NCBI RefSeq assembly: GCF_022513565.1 | Contig: NZ_JAKWBE010000027.1 | Location: 1-64,000 of the forward strand | DNA: 64,000 bases | From: Streptomyces gilvus | Lineage (GTDB): Bacteria > Actinomycetota > Actinomycetes > Streptomycetales > Streptomycetaceae | Direction of reading: 5' to 3' | Part shown: piece by piece, positions 8,226 to 17,014 of the stretch | How the letters are laid out: the number at the start of each line of letters is the position of its first letter | How positions within the stretch are numbered: position 1 is the first letter of the stretch | Program-made: the position numbers and the translations under genes | Notes under the pieces: model-generated | What the model saw: only the letters and a program-made list of their open reading frames with translations | Database searches by the model: none | Told to the model about the DNA's origin: nothing

Positions 8226-10007
8226 TCACCCGTGCCAAGAGCGCCACAGGGCCGCGTACGCGCCCTCGGCGGCGACCAGCTCGTCGTGGCTGCCCAGTTC
8301 GCTGATGCGGCCGTTCTCCACGACGGCGATGACGTCGGCGTCGTGGGCGGTGTGCAGGCGGTGGGCGATGGCGACGACGGTGCGGCCGTCGAGGACCCGG
8401 GCGAGGGAGCGTTCGAGGTGACGTGCCGCGCGCGGGTCCAGCAGCGAGGTCGCCTCGTCCAGGACCAGCGTGTGCGGGTCGGCCAGTACCAGCCGGGCCA
8501 GCGCGATCTGCTGGGCCTGGGCCGGGGTGAGCGCGGTCCCGCCCGAGCCGACCTCGGTGTCCAGGCCGTCGTCCAGGGCCCGTGCCCAGCCGTCGGCGTC
8601 GACCGCCCCGAGGGCCGCCCACAGCTCGGCGTCCACCGCGTCGGTCCGTGCGAGCAGCAGGTTGTCGCGCAGGGAGCCCACGAAGACGTGGTGCTCCTGG
8701 TTGACCAGGGCCACATGGGAGCGGACGCGTTCGGCGGGCATGCGGGACAGTTCCGCGCCGCCGAGGGTGATGCGGCCGTCCCCGGGCGCGTAGATCCCGG
8801 CGAGCAGCCGGCCCAGGGTGGACTTGCCCGCGCCCGAGGGACCGACCAGCGCCAGCCGGGTGCCCGGGGCGACCTCCAGGGAGACCTGGCGCAGCACGTC
8901 CACGCCCTCGCGGTAGCCGAAGCGCACCCGCTCGGCGCGCACGTCCCGTCCGTCCGGTGCCAGGGACTCCTCCCCGGCGCCCGGTTCGATGTCCCGCACA
9001 CCCACCAGCCGGGCCAGCGACACCTGGGCCACCTGCAGCTCGTCGTACCAGCGCAGGATGAGGTTGACGGGGTCCACGAGCATCTGGGCGATCAGGGCGC
9101 CCGTCGTCAGCTGGCCGACCCCGATCCAGCCCCGGAGCACGAACACGCCGCCGATCATGAGCACCGAGGCGAGCACGGTGGCGTGGGTGAGGGTGATGAC
9201 CGGGAAGAGGACCGAGCGCAGCCACAGCGTGTAGCGCTCCCAGGCCGTCCACTCCCTGACCCGGCGCTCCGACAGCTCGATCCGGCGGTCGCCGAGGCGG
9301 TGGGCCTCGACCGTGCGTCCGGCGTCCACGGTCTCGGCGAGGGCGGCGGCCACGGCGGCGTATCCCGCCGCCTCGGAGCGGTAGGCGGACGGTGCCCGCT
9401 TGTAGTACCAGCGGCAGCCGACCACCAGCAGCGGCACGGCGACCAGCACGGCCGGTGCCAGCGGCGGCACCGTGACCACGAGCCCGCCGAGCAGCAGCAC
9501 CACCCACACCACGCCGATCGCCAGCTGCGGTACGGCCTCGCGCATCGCGTTGGCCAGCCGGTCGATGTCGGTCGTGATCCGGGACAGGAGATCGCCGGTG
9601 CCGGCCCGTTCCAGGACGCCCGGGGGCAGTCCGACCGACCGGACGAGGAAGTCCTCGCGCAGGTCGGCCAGCATCCGCTCGCCGAGCATCGCCCCGCGCA
9701 GCCGCACCTCACGCACGAACACCGCCTGGACGGCCAGCGCCAGCGCGAACAGCGAGAGGACGAGCGGCAGATGAAGCTCCCGCGCGCCGTCCGACACCCG
9801 CTGCACGAGGTCGCCGAGCAGCCACGGGCCCACCAACGAGGCCATGACGGACGCCGTGTTGACGCCGATCAGGACCAGGAAGGCACGCCGGTGGCGGCGG
9901 AACAGTTCGGCCACATACGCGCGTACGGTCGCGGGGGCGCCGACCGGCAGGGTGTTCGCCGTCTTCGGTGCCGCCGGGTCGTACGCCGGTGGCGCCACGC
10001 CGATCAT
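8226..10007 (-). CDS. ABC exporter half-transporter, subunit with degenerate signature motif
   Basis: 593 residues: six-helix exporter domain (about 25-320), then an NBD. Walker A is intact (GPSGAGKSTL), as are Walker B (LVLDEATSLLD) and the H-loop (AIAHRLHT). The signature is LTPAQ instead of LSGGQ. The partner gene upstream has the opposite set of defects, so the two probably form an obligate heterodimer with one working ATP site. Its start overlaps the partner's stop by four bases (ATGA), indicating translational coupling. The substrate is unknown: lipid, drug or peptide export are all possible. Confidence 0.85.
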   Translation of the reverse strand: MIGVAPPAYDPAAPKTANTLPVGAPATVRAYVAELFRRHRRAFLVLIGVNTASVMASLVGPWLLGDLVQRVSDGARELHLPLVLSLFALALAVQAVFVREVRLRGAMLGERMLADLREDFLVRSVGLPPGVLERAGTGDLLSRITTDIDRLANAMREAVPQLAIGVVWVVLLLGGLVVTVPPLAPAVLVAVPLLVVGCRWYYKRAPSAYRSEAAGYAAVAAALAETVDAGRTVEAHRLGDRRIELSERRVREWTAWERYTLWLRSVLFPVITLTHATVLASVLMIGGVFVLRGWIGVGQLTTGALIAQMLVDPVNLILRWYDELQVAQVSLARLVGVRDIEPGAGEESLAPDGRDVRAERVRFGYREGVDVLRQVSLEVAPGTRLALVGPSGAGKSTLGRLLAGIYAPGDGRITLGGAELSRMPAERVRSHVALVNQEHHVFVGSLRDNLLLARTDAVDAELWAALGAVDADGWARALDDGLDTEVGSGGTALTPAQAQQIALARLVLADPHTLVLDEATSLLDPRAARHLERSLARVLDGRTVVAIAHRLHTAHDADVIAVVENGRISELGSHDELVAAEGAYAALWRSWHG

Positions 10008-11791
10008 GCTGTCTCCTCGATCTCTTCGAGTTCCTTAAGTACGCCGCTCAGCACGGCCTCTTCCTCGGTCTCCCGGGTCACCACGGCCCGGTAGCGGGGC
10101 TCGCTGTGCACCAGTTCGCGGTGGACGCCGACCGCCACGACCCGGCCCTCGTGCACCAGCACGACCCGGTCGGCGTGGTCCAGGAGCAGCGGCGAGGAGG
10201 TGAACACCACGGTCGTGCGCCCCTCGCGCAGCCCGCGCACGCCCTGCGCGATCCGTGCCTCGGTGTGCGAGTCGACGGCCGAGGTCGGCTCGTCCAGCAC
10301 CAGCACCTCCGGGTCGGTGATCAGCGACCGGGCCAGCGCGAGCCGTTGTCGCTGCCCGCCCGACAGGGACCGTCCGCGCTCGGTGATCCGCGTGCCCATG
10401 GGGTCCTCGGCGTCCAGCGACGCCTGGGCCAGCGCGTCCAGCACGTCCCCGCACTGCGCGGCCGCCAGCGCGTCCTGGGCGCTGACCTTCCCCGAGGCGG
10501 GAACATCGAGCAGTTCGCGCAGCGAACCGGACAGCAGGACGGGGTCCTTGTCCTGGACGAGGACGGCCGTGCGGGCCGTGTCCAGCGGCAGCTCGTCGAG
10601 GGGCACCCCGCCCAGCAGGACGGACGTGTCCTGTTCCGCCGGGTGGCCGCCCAGCCGTTCGGCGAGCAGGCCCGCCGCGTCCGGGTCGCCGCACACCACC
10701 GCGGTCAGCCGGCCGGCGGGGGCCAGCAGACCGGTCGCGGGGTCGTACAGATCACCGCTCGGCACGTCGGCCCCGCGCACGCCCTCGGTGTCCGTGGCCC
10801 GCTCCAGCGACAGCACCCGCGCGGCCCGCTTGGCCGAGGGGCGCGAGAAGGAGTACGCCATGGCGATCTCGTGGAAGTTCTGGAGGGGATAGCTCAGGAC
10901 CATCACCGAGCTGTAGACGGTGACCAGTTCGCCGATGGTGATGCGCCCCTGCCGGGCCAGATGGACGCCGTACCAGACCACGACGATCATCAGGACGCCC
11001 GGGAGCAGGGTCTGGACGGCGGCGATCAGGGACCACATGCGGGCGCTGCGGACGGCGGCGTGGCGGACCTCCTGGGAGGCGCGGCGGTAGCGGTCGAGGA
11101 ACAGGTCCTCGCCGCCGATGCCGCGCAGCACGCGCAGCCCGGCGACCGTGTCCGAGGCCAGCTCGGTGGCGCGGCCGGCCTTCTCGCGCTGGAAGTCGGC
11201 CCGCCGGGTGGCCCGGGGCAGCAGTGGCAGCACGGCCAGCGCCACCACCGGCAGGCCCGCGGCGACGACCACGCCGAGCGCCGGCTGGTAGAGCAGCAGG
11301 GCGACGCAGACGACGACCACGGTGAGGGCCGCCGCGGTGAACCGGGACACGGCCTCCACGAACCAGCCGATCTTCTCCACGTCACCGGTGGAGACGGCCA
11401 CGACCTCGCCGGCCGCCACGCGCCGGGTCAGAGCCGAGCCCAGTACGGCCGCCTTGCGGGCGAGCAGTTGCTGCACCCGGGCCGCGGCGGTGATCCAGTT
11501 GGTGACGGCCGTGCGGTGCAGGAAGGTGTCGCCCAGCGCGATGCAGAAAGCGCACAGCGCCAGCAGCCCGCCCGTCAGAGCCAGCCGGGTGCCGGAACGG
11601 TCCACCACGGCCTGCACACTGAGGCCCACACAGAACGGCAGCGCGGAGACCGCCACGAAGTGCAACAGTCCCCAGGCGAGCGACTTGAGCTGTCCGCCCA
11701 GCTGATTGCGGGCCAGCCACCACAGGAATCGGGGTCCCGAACGCGCGTCCGGTACGCCGGGATCGGGATAGGGAAGGTCTTGAATCTGCAT
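10004..11791 (-). CDS. ABC exporter half-transporter, subunit with degenerate Walker A
   Basis: 595 residues, first gene of the two-gene exporter operon. The membrane domain covers about residues 25-320. In the NBD the signature LSGGQRQRLALAR and Walker B LVLDEPTSAVD are canonical. The Walker A position reads CGDPDAAGLLA, with no GKS/T, and the H-loop His is lost (VVFTSSPLLLD). This half therefore supplies the signature for the partner's nucleotide but cannot form a normal site itself. That complementary pattern is known from asymmetric heterodimeric exporters. Start ATG 11791; downstream coupling is by ATGA. Confidence 0.85.
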   Translation of the reverse strand: MQIQDLPYPDPGVPDARSGPRFLWWLARNQLGGQLKSLAWGLLHFVAVSALPFCVGLSVQAVVDRSGTRLALTGGLLALCAFCIALGDTFLHRTAVTNWITAAARVQQLLARKAAVLGSALTRRVAAGEVVAVSTGDVEKIGWFVEAVSRFTAAALTVVVVCVALLLYQPALGVVVAAGLPVVALAVLPLLPRATRRADFQREKAGRATELASDTVAGLRVLRGIGGEDLFLDRYRRASQEVRHAAVRSARMWSLIAAVQTLLPGVLMIVVVWYGVHLARQGRITIGELVTVYSSVMVLSYPLQNFHEIAMAYSFSRPSAKRAARVLSLERATDTEGVRGADVPSGDLYDPATGLLAPAGRLTAVVCGDPDAAGLLAERLGGHPAEQDTSVLLGGVPLDELPLDTARTAVLVQDKDPVLLSGSLRELLDVPASGKVSAQDALAAAQCGDVLDALAQASLDAEDPMGTRITERGRSLSGGQRQRLALARSLITDPEVLVLDEPTSAVDSHTEARIAQGVRGLREGRTTVVFTSSPLLLDHADRVVLVHEGRVVAVGVHRELVHSEPRYRAVVTRETEEEAVLSGVLKELEEIEETA

Positions 11792-11976
11792 GACGACTGA
11801 CGTCCCGGTGGCTCGTGTCAGGGGGGTGGAGGGAACCGCTCACGGCGGCAGCAAACCGTGACAGGTTCGCCTCGCAGCGTGGTCGCTGGCAAACGGTTTT
11901 TCTGCGCGCGGCGCTCCGGCTCTTTTGCCGGAGGCCTCATTGCCAGGAGGGGGTGATTCGCCGTAGAACACCGGCC

Positions 11977-13575
11977 ATGAAGAGACGGATCGTCATGTTC
12001 ATGCTTGCCTGGACGACCCTCCTGGCGAGTGTCCTCCTCGGGGCGGGGCCGGCCCGATCGGCCGACGTACCCGCCGAGTTCGGCACCGACTGGCACGACC
12101 CGGTCACCGCGGCCCCGCCCGTGGCGAAGCCGCACGGCAAGTCCTGCCAAGTCACCCTCGCGGAGGCACAGTTCCGGGACTTCACCCCCTACAAGGGCAT
12201 CTACACCCCGCCGTCGGGCTGCGGCGACCGCTGGAGCAAGGTCGTGCTGCGCCTCGACGGCAAGGTCAAGGGGCGGCAGTACGACCGGCTCGGCTATCTG
12301 CACGTCGGCGGCGTCGAGATCCTCCGTACCTCCACCCCCGAACCCTCGCCCGACGGCATCGCCTGGTCCGTGGAGAAGGACGTCACGCGGTACAGCGACA
12401 CCTTCCGCAGCAGCCAGGACGTGGAGATGCTCATCGGAAACGTCGTCGACGACACCTACACCGGCGTGATCGACGTCAAGGTCACGCTCACCTTCTACGC
12501 AGGGAAGCCGACCGCCGCCGCGACCCCCGACAAGGTCCTCACCCTCGGCGCGGGCAACACCCTCACCACCCCGCGCAACAGCGAACGCGTCCTCGCCGAG
12601 GTCTACGCCACCGGATCGGGCGGCGGCTGCGAGGAGTTCTGGTATCTCGCGGTGCCCGACAAGGCGCCGTACTCCTGCCAGGCCGACGGCGGCCCCTACC
12701 GGGAGGTCCAGATCAAGGTCGACGGCCAACTGGCCGGAATCGCCGCGCCGTTCCCCCACGTGTGGACCGGAGGCTGGTCCAACCCCTTCCTCTGGTACGT
12801 GATTCCGGGCCCCCGCGCCTTCGACGTCAAGCCGATCGAGTACGACCTCACCCCCTTCGCGGGCCTTCTCGACGACGGCCGTCCGCACAAGCTCGAGGTC
12901 TCCGTCGTGGGCGTGCCCGAGGGGCAGAGCGGCTGGAGCGCACCGGTCAAGGTGCTGGTGTGGCAGGACGCCAAGAGGGCACAGGTGACGGGCGGACTGA
13001 CCGAGAACCGGTCGGGGACCCTCACCAACTCCTCCACCTACACCGCCGGTTCACCGGAGCGCGTGGACACCGTGGCAGGCCACGCGCTGACCGTCTCCGG
13101 ATATGTCGACACCTCGCACGGCCGGGTGGCGACCACCGTCCGCCGCACGCTCGCCAACACCTCCGTGCACCGCTGGACCGACGGCGAGAACACCGATGCC
13201 CTCGACGCCACCTGGACGGACGACGAGTCCGTCACCGTCGCCGGACGCGGACCGGCCCGGACGACGGCCACGCACCGGACGTACACGATGAACGGCTCGA
13301 CCACGATCGGCGACGACGCCCGGCTGCGCACCGTGCTGACCCTCGGCGACCGTGCCGCGGTGACCGAGACGCGGGGCGGCCGGCGCACCGGCTGGTCACG
13401 GCTGGACGACACGGTCAGCGGGGACGCCACGTACACGACCGGGGTTCCGCGCGACCAGCGGCACGCGGTCGGCACGACGAGCGAGCGGTATCGGCTGTAC
13501 GGGTCGCGCGGGTGCTACGACCGTTCCCTGACGGCCGTTCAGGGGGTGCTCACGGAGGACCGTACGCGCTGCTGA
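11977..13575 (+). CDS. secreted peptide-N4-asparagine amidase A (PNGase A)-like protein
   Basis: 532 residues. Signal peptide: basic MKRR, a hydrophobic core to about residue 25, then ARSA. The body resembles the peptide:N-glycanase A domain: YKGIYTPPSGCGDRWSKVVL, YDRLGYLHVGGVEILRTSTPEP, and a WYVIPGPRAFDVKPIEYDL block, with beta-sandwich character throughout. The predicted role is release of N-glycans from glycoproteins outside the cell; activity is not established from sequence. A GTG at 11953 directly behind AGGAGGGG is an alternative start; ATG 11977 gives a cleaner signal peptide. A 7-bp hairpin (11914-11933) lies upstream. Confidence 0.75.
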   Translation: MKRRIVMFMLAWTTLLASVLLGAGPARSADVPAEFGTDWHDPVTAAPPVAKPHGKSCQVTLAEAQFRDFTPYKGIYTPPSGCGDRWSKVVLRLDGKVKGRQYDRLGYLHVGGVEILRTSTPEPSPDGIAWSVEKDVTRYSDTFRSSQDVEMLIGNVVDDTYTGVIDVKVTLTFYAGKPTAAATPDKVLTLGAGNTLTTPRNSERVLAEVYATGSGGGCEEFWYLAVPDKAPYSCQADGGPYREVQIKVDGQLAGIAAPFPHVWTGGWSNPFLWYVIPGPRAFDVKPIEYDLTPFAGLLDDGRPHKLEVSVVGVPEGQSGWSAPVKVLVWQDAKRAQVTGGLTENRSGTLTNSSTYTAGSPERVDTVAGHALTVSGYVDTSHGRVATTVRRTLANTSVHRWTDGENTDALDATWTDDESVTVAGRGPARTTATHRTYTMNGSTTIGDDARLRTVLTLGDRAAVTETRGGRRTGWSRLDDTVSGDATYTTGVPRDQRHAVGTTSERYRLYGSRGCYDRSLTAVQGVLTEDRTRC

Positions 13576-13615
13576 TCGAGCCGTGTGCGAGGCGTCACAC
13601 GGGTGGGGGTCGCTC

Positions 13616-13684
13616 GCGCAGTTCCCCGCGTCCCTGAAGGTGGGATCACCGGTCCGACCTCGAAGGGGCGCGGGGAACCGTGCG
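13616..13684. repeat. Streptomyces-type intergenic palindrome with terminator potential
   Basis: GTTCCCCGCGTCCCT (13621-13635) pairs with AGGGGCGCGGGGAAC (13664-13678), 15-base arms with one mismatch, extended by GC-rich flanks. From memory this GTTCCCCGCGCCCCT palindrome recurs in many Streptomyces intergenic regions. It lies between the convergent stops at 13575 and 13729 and can serve as a bidirectional terminator. Confidence 0.65.
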
Positions 13685-13728
13685 ACCAGCCACGAACCAC
13701 CCGCAGCCGCCCATCAAGCGGCACCCCC

Positions 13729-14187
13729 CTACCCGCAGCGCGCCCCGAGTTCCGGCCCCCCGTCCACCAACGTGTCCAACAACCCCCCCAACAGCTCCCG
13801 CTGCTCCTCGCTCAACGGCGCCAGGATCTCCGCCGCGGCCGCGCGCCGAGCGCCCCGTACCTCGCTCAGCGCCTTGCGGCCCTCGTCCGTGAGCTCGATC
13901 CGGATGACCCGGCGATTCGTCGGATCCGGCACCCGGCGCACCTTGCCGTTCGCCTCCAGACCGTCGACCAGGGAGGTCACGGCGCGCGGGACCACCTCCA
14001 GGCGCTCGGCGAGATCGGCCATGCGCGGGGGTGAGCCGTAGTGCGCCAGCGTGCGCAACAGCCGGGACTGGGCCGGGGTGACCCCCAGGCCGCACTGCTC
14101 GATGTGCCGCTTCTGGATGCGGTGCACACGGCGGGTGAACCGCAGCAACTGCTCGGCGAGCAGGCCGTCTGGATCGGGCGTGGTCAT
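13729..14187 (-). CDS. MarR family transcriptional regulator
   Basis: 152 residues. The winged-helix core is clear: VTPAQSRLLRTLAHYG, then MADLAERLEVVPRAVTSLVDGLEANGKVRRVPDPTNRR (recognition helix and wing), with dimerisation helices at both ends. It is divergent from the ABC exporter at 14299, and the 111-bp gap contains a perfect inverted repeat at 14212-14236. The simplest reading is a local repressor of itself and the exporter, released by an exported or toxic ligand. Confidence 0.9.
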   Translation of the reverse strand: MTTPDPDGLLAEQLLRFTRRVHRIQKRHIEQCGLGVTPAQSRLLRTLAHYGSPPRMADLAERLEVVPRAVTSLVDGLEANGKVRRVPDPTNRRVIRIELTDEGRKALSEVRGARRAAAAEILAPLSEEQRELLGGLLDTLVDGGPELGARCG

Positions 14188-14211
14188 ACGGGAACAATAT
14201 CAGGACGACAT

Positions 14212-14236
14212 TCATTGTGAGTATAGGTAACAATGA
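14212..14236. promoter_or_regulatory. palindromic operator, probable MarR site
   Basis: TCATTGT (14212-14218) and ACAATGA (14230-14236) are perfect inverted arms 11 bases apart, so the centres lie about 18 bp apart, within the usual MarR range. The site is between the divergent marR and ABC exporter genes and overlaps the AT-richest sequence there, where both promoters must lie. Confidence 0.7.
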
Positions 14237-14298
14237 GCTAGGCTCCGCCAGGCTTCGCCATCTCATCGTCCCAGTCGTCCCCCTCCCGTAGGAGTCCA

Positions 14299-16101
14299 TT
14301 GCATCCCGATCGCCAACCCAGCTGGACACCGCCGGCCGACGCCAAGCAGCAGCCCCGGCAGGTGCGCCGCATCCTGAAGCTCTTCCGTCCCTACCGCGCT
14401 CGCCTCGCGGTCGTCGGACTGCTCGTCGGCGCCGCGTCCCTGGTGTCCGTGGCCACGCCCTTCCTCCTCAAGGAGACCCTGGACGTCGCCATCCCCCAGG
14501 GCCGCACCGGCCTGCTCAGCCTGCTCGCGCTCGGCATGATCGTCAGCGCGGTCCTGACCAGTGTCTTCGGTGTGCTGCAGACCCTGATCTCCACCACCGT
14601 CGGCCAGCGCGTCATGCACGACCTGCGCACCGCGGTCTACGGCCGTCTGCAGCGCATGTCGCTGGCGTTCTTCACCCGCACCCGCACCGGTGAGGTCCAG
14701 TCCCGCATAGCCAACGACATCGGCGGCATGCAGGCCACCGTCACCTCCACCGCCACCTCCCTGGTCTCCAACCTGACCAGCGTGGTCGCCACCATCGTCG
14801 CGATGATCGCCCTCGACTGGCGGCTGACCGTCGTCTCCCTCCTGCTGCTCCCGGTGTTCGTGTGGATCAGCCGGCGCGTCGGCAACGAACGCAAGAAGAT
14901 CACCACCCAGCGTCAGAAGCAGATGGCCGCGATGGCCGCGACCGTCACCGAGTCGCTGTCCGTCAGCGGGATCCTGCTCGGCCGCACCATGGGCCGTTCC
15001 GACTCGCTGACCAAGTCCTTCGCCGAGGAGTCCGAGGGCCTGGTCGACCTCGAGGTGCGCTCCAACATGGCGGGACGCTGGCGGATGGCCGTCATCACCA
15101 TCGTCATGGCCGCCATGCCGGCGATCATCTACTGGACCGCGGGCATGGCCCTGCAACTCGGCGGCCCCAAGGTCTCCATCGGCACGATCGTCGCCTTCGT
15201 CTCGCTGCAGCAGGGCCTGTTCCGCCCGGCCGTGAGCCTGCTGGCGACCGGTGTCCAGATCCAGACCTCGCTCGCTCTCTTCCAGCGCATCTTCGAGTAC
15301 CTCGACCTGCCCATCGACATCACCGAGCGCGAGAACCCGGTGCACCTCGACCAGATCAAGGGCGAGGTCCGCTTCGAGGACGTCGAGTTCCGCTACGACG
15401 ACAAGGGCGGCCCCATCCTCGACGGCATCGACGTCACCGTCCCGGCCGGCAGCAGCCTCGCCGTCGTCGGTCCGACCGGCGCCGGAAAGTCGACGCTCGG
15501 CTGTCTCGTCCCGCGCCTGTACGACGTCACCGGCGGCCGTGTCACCCTCGACGGCGTCGACGTCCGCGATCTCGACTTCGACACCCTCGCCCGCGCGGTC
15601 GGCGTCGTCTCCCAGGAGACGTACCTCTTCCATGCCTCGGTCGCCGAGAACCTGCGCTTCGCGAAGCCGGACGCCACCGACGCGGAACTCGAGGCGGCGG
15701 CCAGGGCGGCCCAGATCCACGAGCACATCGCGTCCCTGCCCGACGGATACGACACGGTCGTCGGCGAGCGTGGCCACCGCTTCTCCGGCGGTGAGAAGCA
15801 GCGCCTGGCCATCGCCCGCACCATCCTGCGCGATCCGCCGGTCCTCATCCTCGACGAGGCGACCAGCGCTCTGGACACGCGTACCGAGGCGGCCGTCCAG
15901 GACGCCATCGACGCCCTGTCGGCCAACCGCACCACGCTCACCATCGCCCACCGCCTGTCCACCATCCGGGGTGCCGACCAGATCGTGGTCCTCGACTCCG
16001 GGCGGGTGGCCGAGCGGGGCACCCACGAGGAACTCCTGGAGCACGACGGGCGGTACGCGGCCCTCGTACGCCGGGATGCCCAACTGGAACCGACAAGCTG
16101 A
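14299..16101 (+). CDS. ABC exporter (MsbA/MDR type), homodimer-type half-transporter
   Basis: 600 residues from TTG 14299, preceded by GTAGGAG. Six-helix exporter domain at about 30-330, then an NBD with fully canonical motifs: Walker A GPTGAGKSTL, signature FSGGEKQRLAIAR, Walker B LILDEATSALD, H-loop IAHRLST. Unlike the 8226-11791 pair, this protein can work as a homodimer. The divergent MarR gene and shared operator suggest drug- or toxin-inducible export. The substrate cannot be read from sequence. Confidence 0.9.
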   Translation: MHPDRQPSWTPPADAKQQPRQVRRILKLFRPYRARLAVVGLLVGAASLVSVATPFLLKETLDVAIPQGRTGLLSLLALGMIVSAVLTSVFGVLQTLISTTVGQRVMHDLRTAVYGRLQRMSLAFFTRTRTGEVQSRIANDIGGMQATVTSTATSLVSNLTSVVATIVAMIALDWRLTVVSLLLLPVFVWISRRVGNERKKITTQRQKQMAAMAATVTESLSVSGILLGRTMGRSDSLTKSFAEESEGLVDLEVRSNMAGRWRMAVITIVMAAMPAIIYWTAGMALQLGGPKVSIGTIVAFVSLQQGLFRPAVSLLATGVQIQTSLALFQRIFEYLDLPIDITERENPVHLDQIKGEVRFEDVEFRYDDKGGPILDGIDVTVPAGSSLAVVGPTGAGKSTLGCLVPRLYDVTGGRVTLDGVDVRDLDFDTLARAVGVVSQETYLFHASVAENLRFAKPDATDAELEAAARAAQIHEHIASLPDGYDTVVGERGHRFSGGEKQRLAIARTILRDPPVLILDEATSALDTRTEAAVQDAIDALSANRTTLTIAHRLSTIRGADQIVVLDSGRVAERGTHEELLEHDGRYAALVRRDAQLEPTS

Positions 16102-16144
16102 AAATATGCCGGGTTTGTGACGATATGCGGGTTACCGTGCCCGC

Positions 16145-17002
16145 ATGTACCAGAACACTCCGCCACGGAGCACTCGGAGCGCGATTCGACTGACGCGCAG
16201 GGGCCGGTTCGCCCTCATCGCGACCGGAGCCGTCGTGGCCGGCACCGCCGTGGCGGTGCCGCTGCTGACCCTGGAGAGCGAGCAGCACGCCAGGCCGACA
16301 TCCCTGGTCATCCCGGAGGGCTGGCGCGCGGGGCAGGTCTACGACGCCGTCGACAAGGTCCTGGCGCTGCCGGCGGGCAGCACCAGGAGGTCGGTCGCCA
16401 AGGCCGGCCTGAAGCTGCCGAACGACGCCGACGGCAACCCGGAGGGCTATCTCTTCCCGGCGACGTATCCGCTGGAGAGCAACGGCAGGAAGGCGACCCC
16501 CGAGTCCCTGCTGGCGTACATGGTCGACACCGCGAACAAGAGGTTCAACGGCGCCCCGGTCGCGGCCGGCGCCCAGCGCAACGCCATGAACGTGTACCAG
16601 GCGGTCACCATCGCGAGCATCGTGCAGGCCGAGGCCGCCTCGAAGGCGGACATGGGCAAGGTGGCACGGGTCATCTTCAACCGGCTGGAACGCGGGATGC
16701 CGCTGCAGATGGACTCCACCGTCAACTACGCCCTGAACCGTGCCTCGCTCAGGACCAGCGTCGGCGACACGCGGATCGACAACCCCTACAACTCGTACCA
16801 GCGCATGGGCCTGCCGCCCACGCCCATCGACAACCCGGGCGAGGACGCGATGCGTGCCGCGATCAGCCCGCCGCCGGGGGACTGGCTGTACTTCGTCACC
16901 GTCAAGCCGGGCGACACCCGCTTCACCGCCGACTTCGCCCAACACCAGCGCAACGTCGCCGAGTTCAACGCCAACCAGAAGAGCGCGAGCCCGGCCAGGT
17001 GA
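16145..17002 (+). CDS. MltG/YceG-like endolytic transglycosylase paralogue, membrane-anchored
   Basis: 285 residues: basic N-terminus, one membrane helix (about 24-45), then an extracellular YceG-type domain. Visible blocks: EGYLFPATYPL, VTIASIVQAEA (holding the conserved Glu of the ASIV-x-x-E motif), VARVIFNRLERGMPLQMDSTVNYAL, YNSYQRMGLPPTPIDNPG, and WLYFVTV. MltG cuts nascent glycan strands during peptidoglycan synthesis. The housekeeping mltG of actinobacteria is longer and lies near ruvX/aroE, so this is probably a second copy. No Shine-Dalgarno is visible; TACCGT at 16133-16138 ends six bases before the ATG, suggesting a leaderless mRNA. Confidence 0.75.
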   Translation: MYQNTPPRSTRSAIRLTRRGRFALIATGAVVAGTAVAVPLLTLESEQHARPTSLVIPEGWRAGQVYDAVDKVLALPAGSTRRSVAKAGLKLPNDADGNPEGYLFPATYPLESNGRKATPESLLAYMVDTANKRFNGAPVAAGAQRNAMNVYQAVTIASIVQAEAASKADMGKVARVIFNRLERGMPLQMDSTVNYALNRASLRTSVGDTRIDNPYNSYQRMGLPPTPIDNPGEDAMRAAISPPPGDWLYFVTVKPGDTRFTADFAQHQRNVAEFNANQKSASPAR

Positions 17003-17014
17003 CCCGACGGGACC

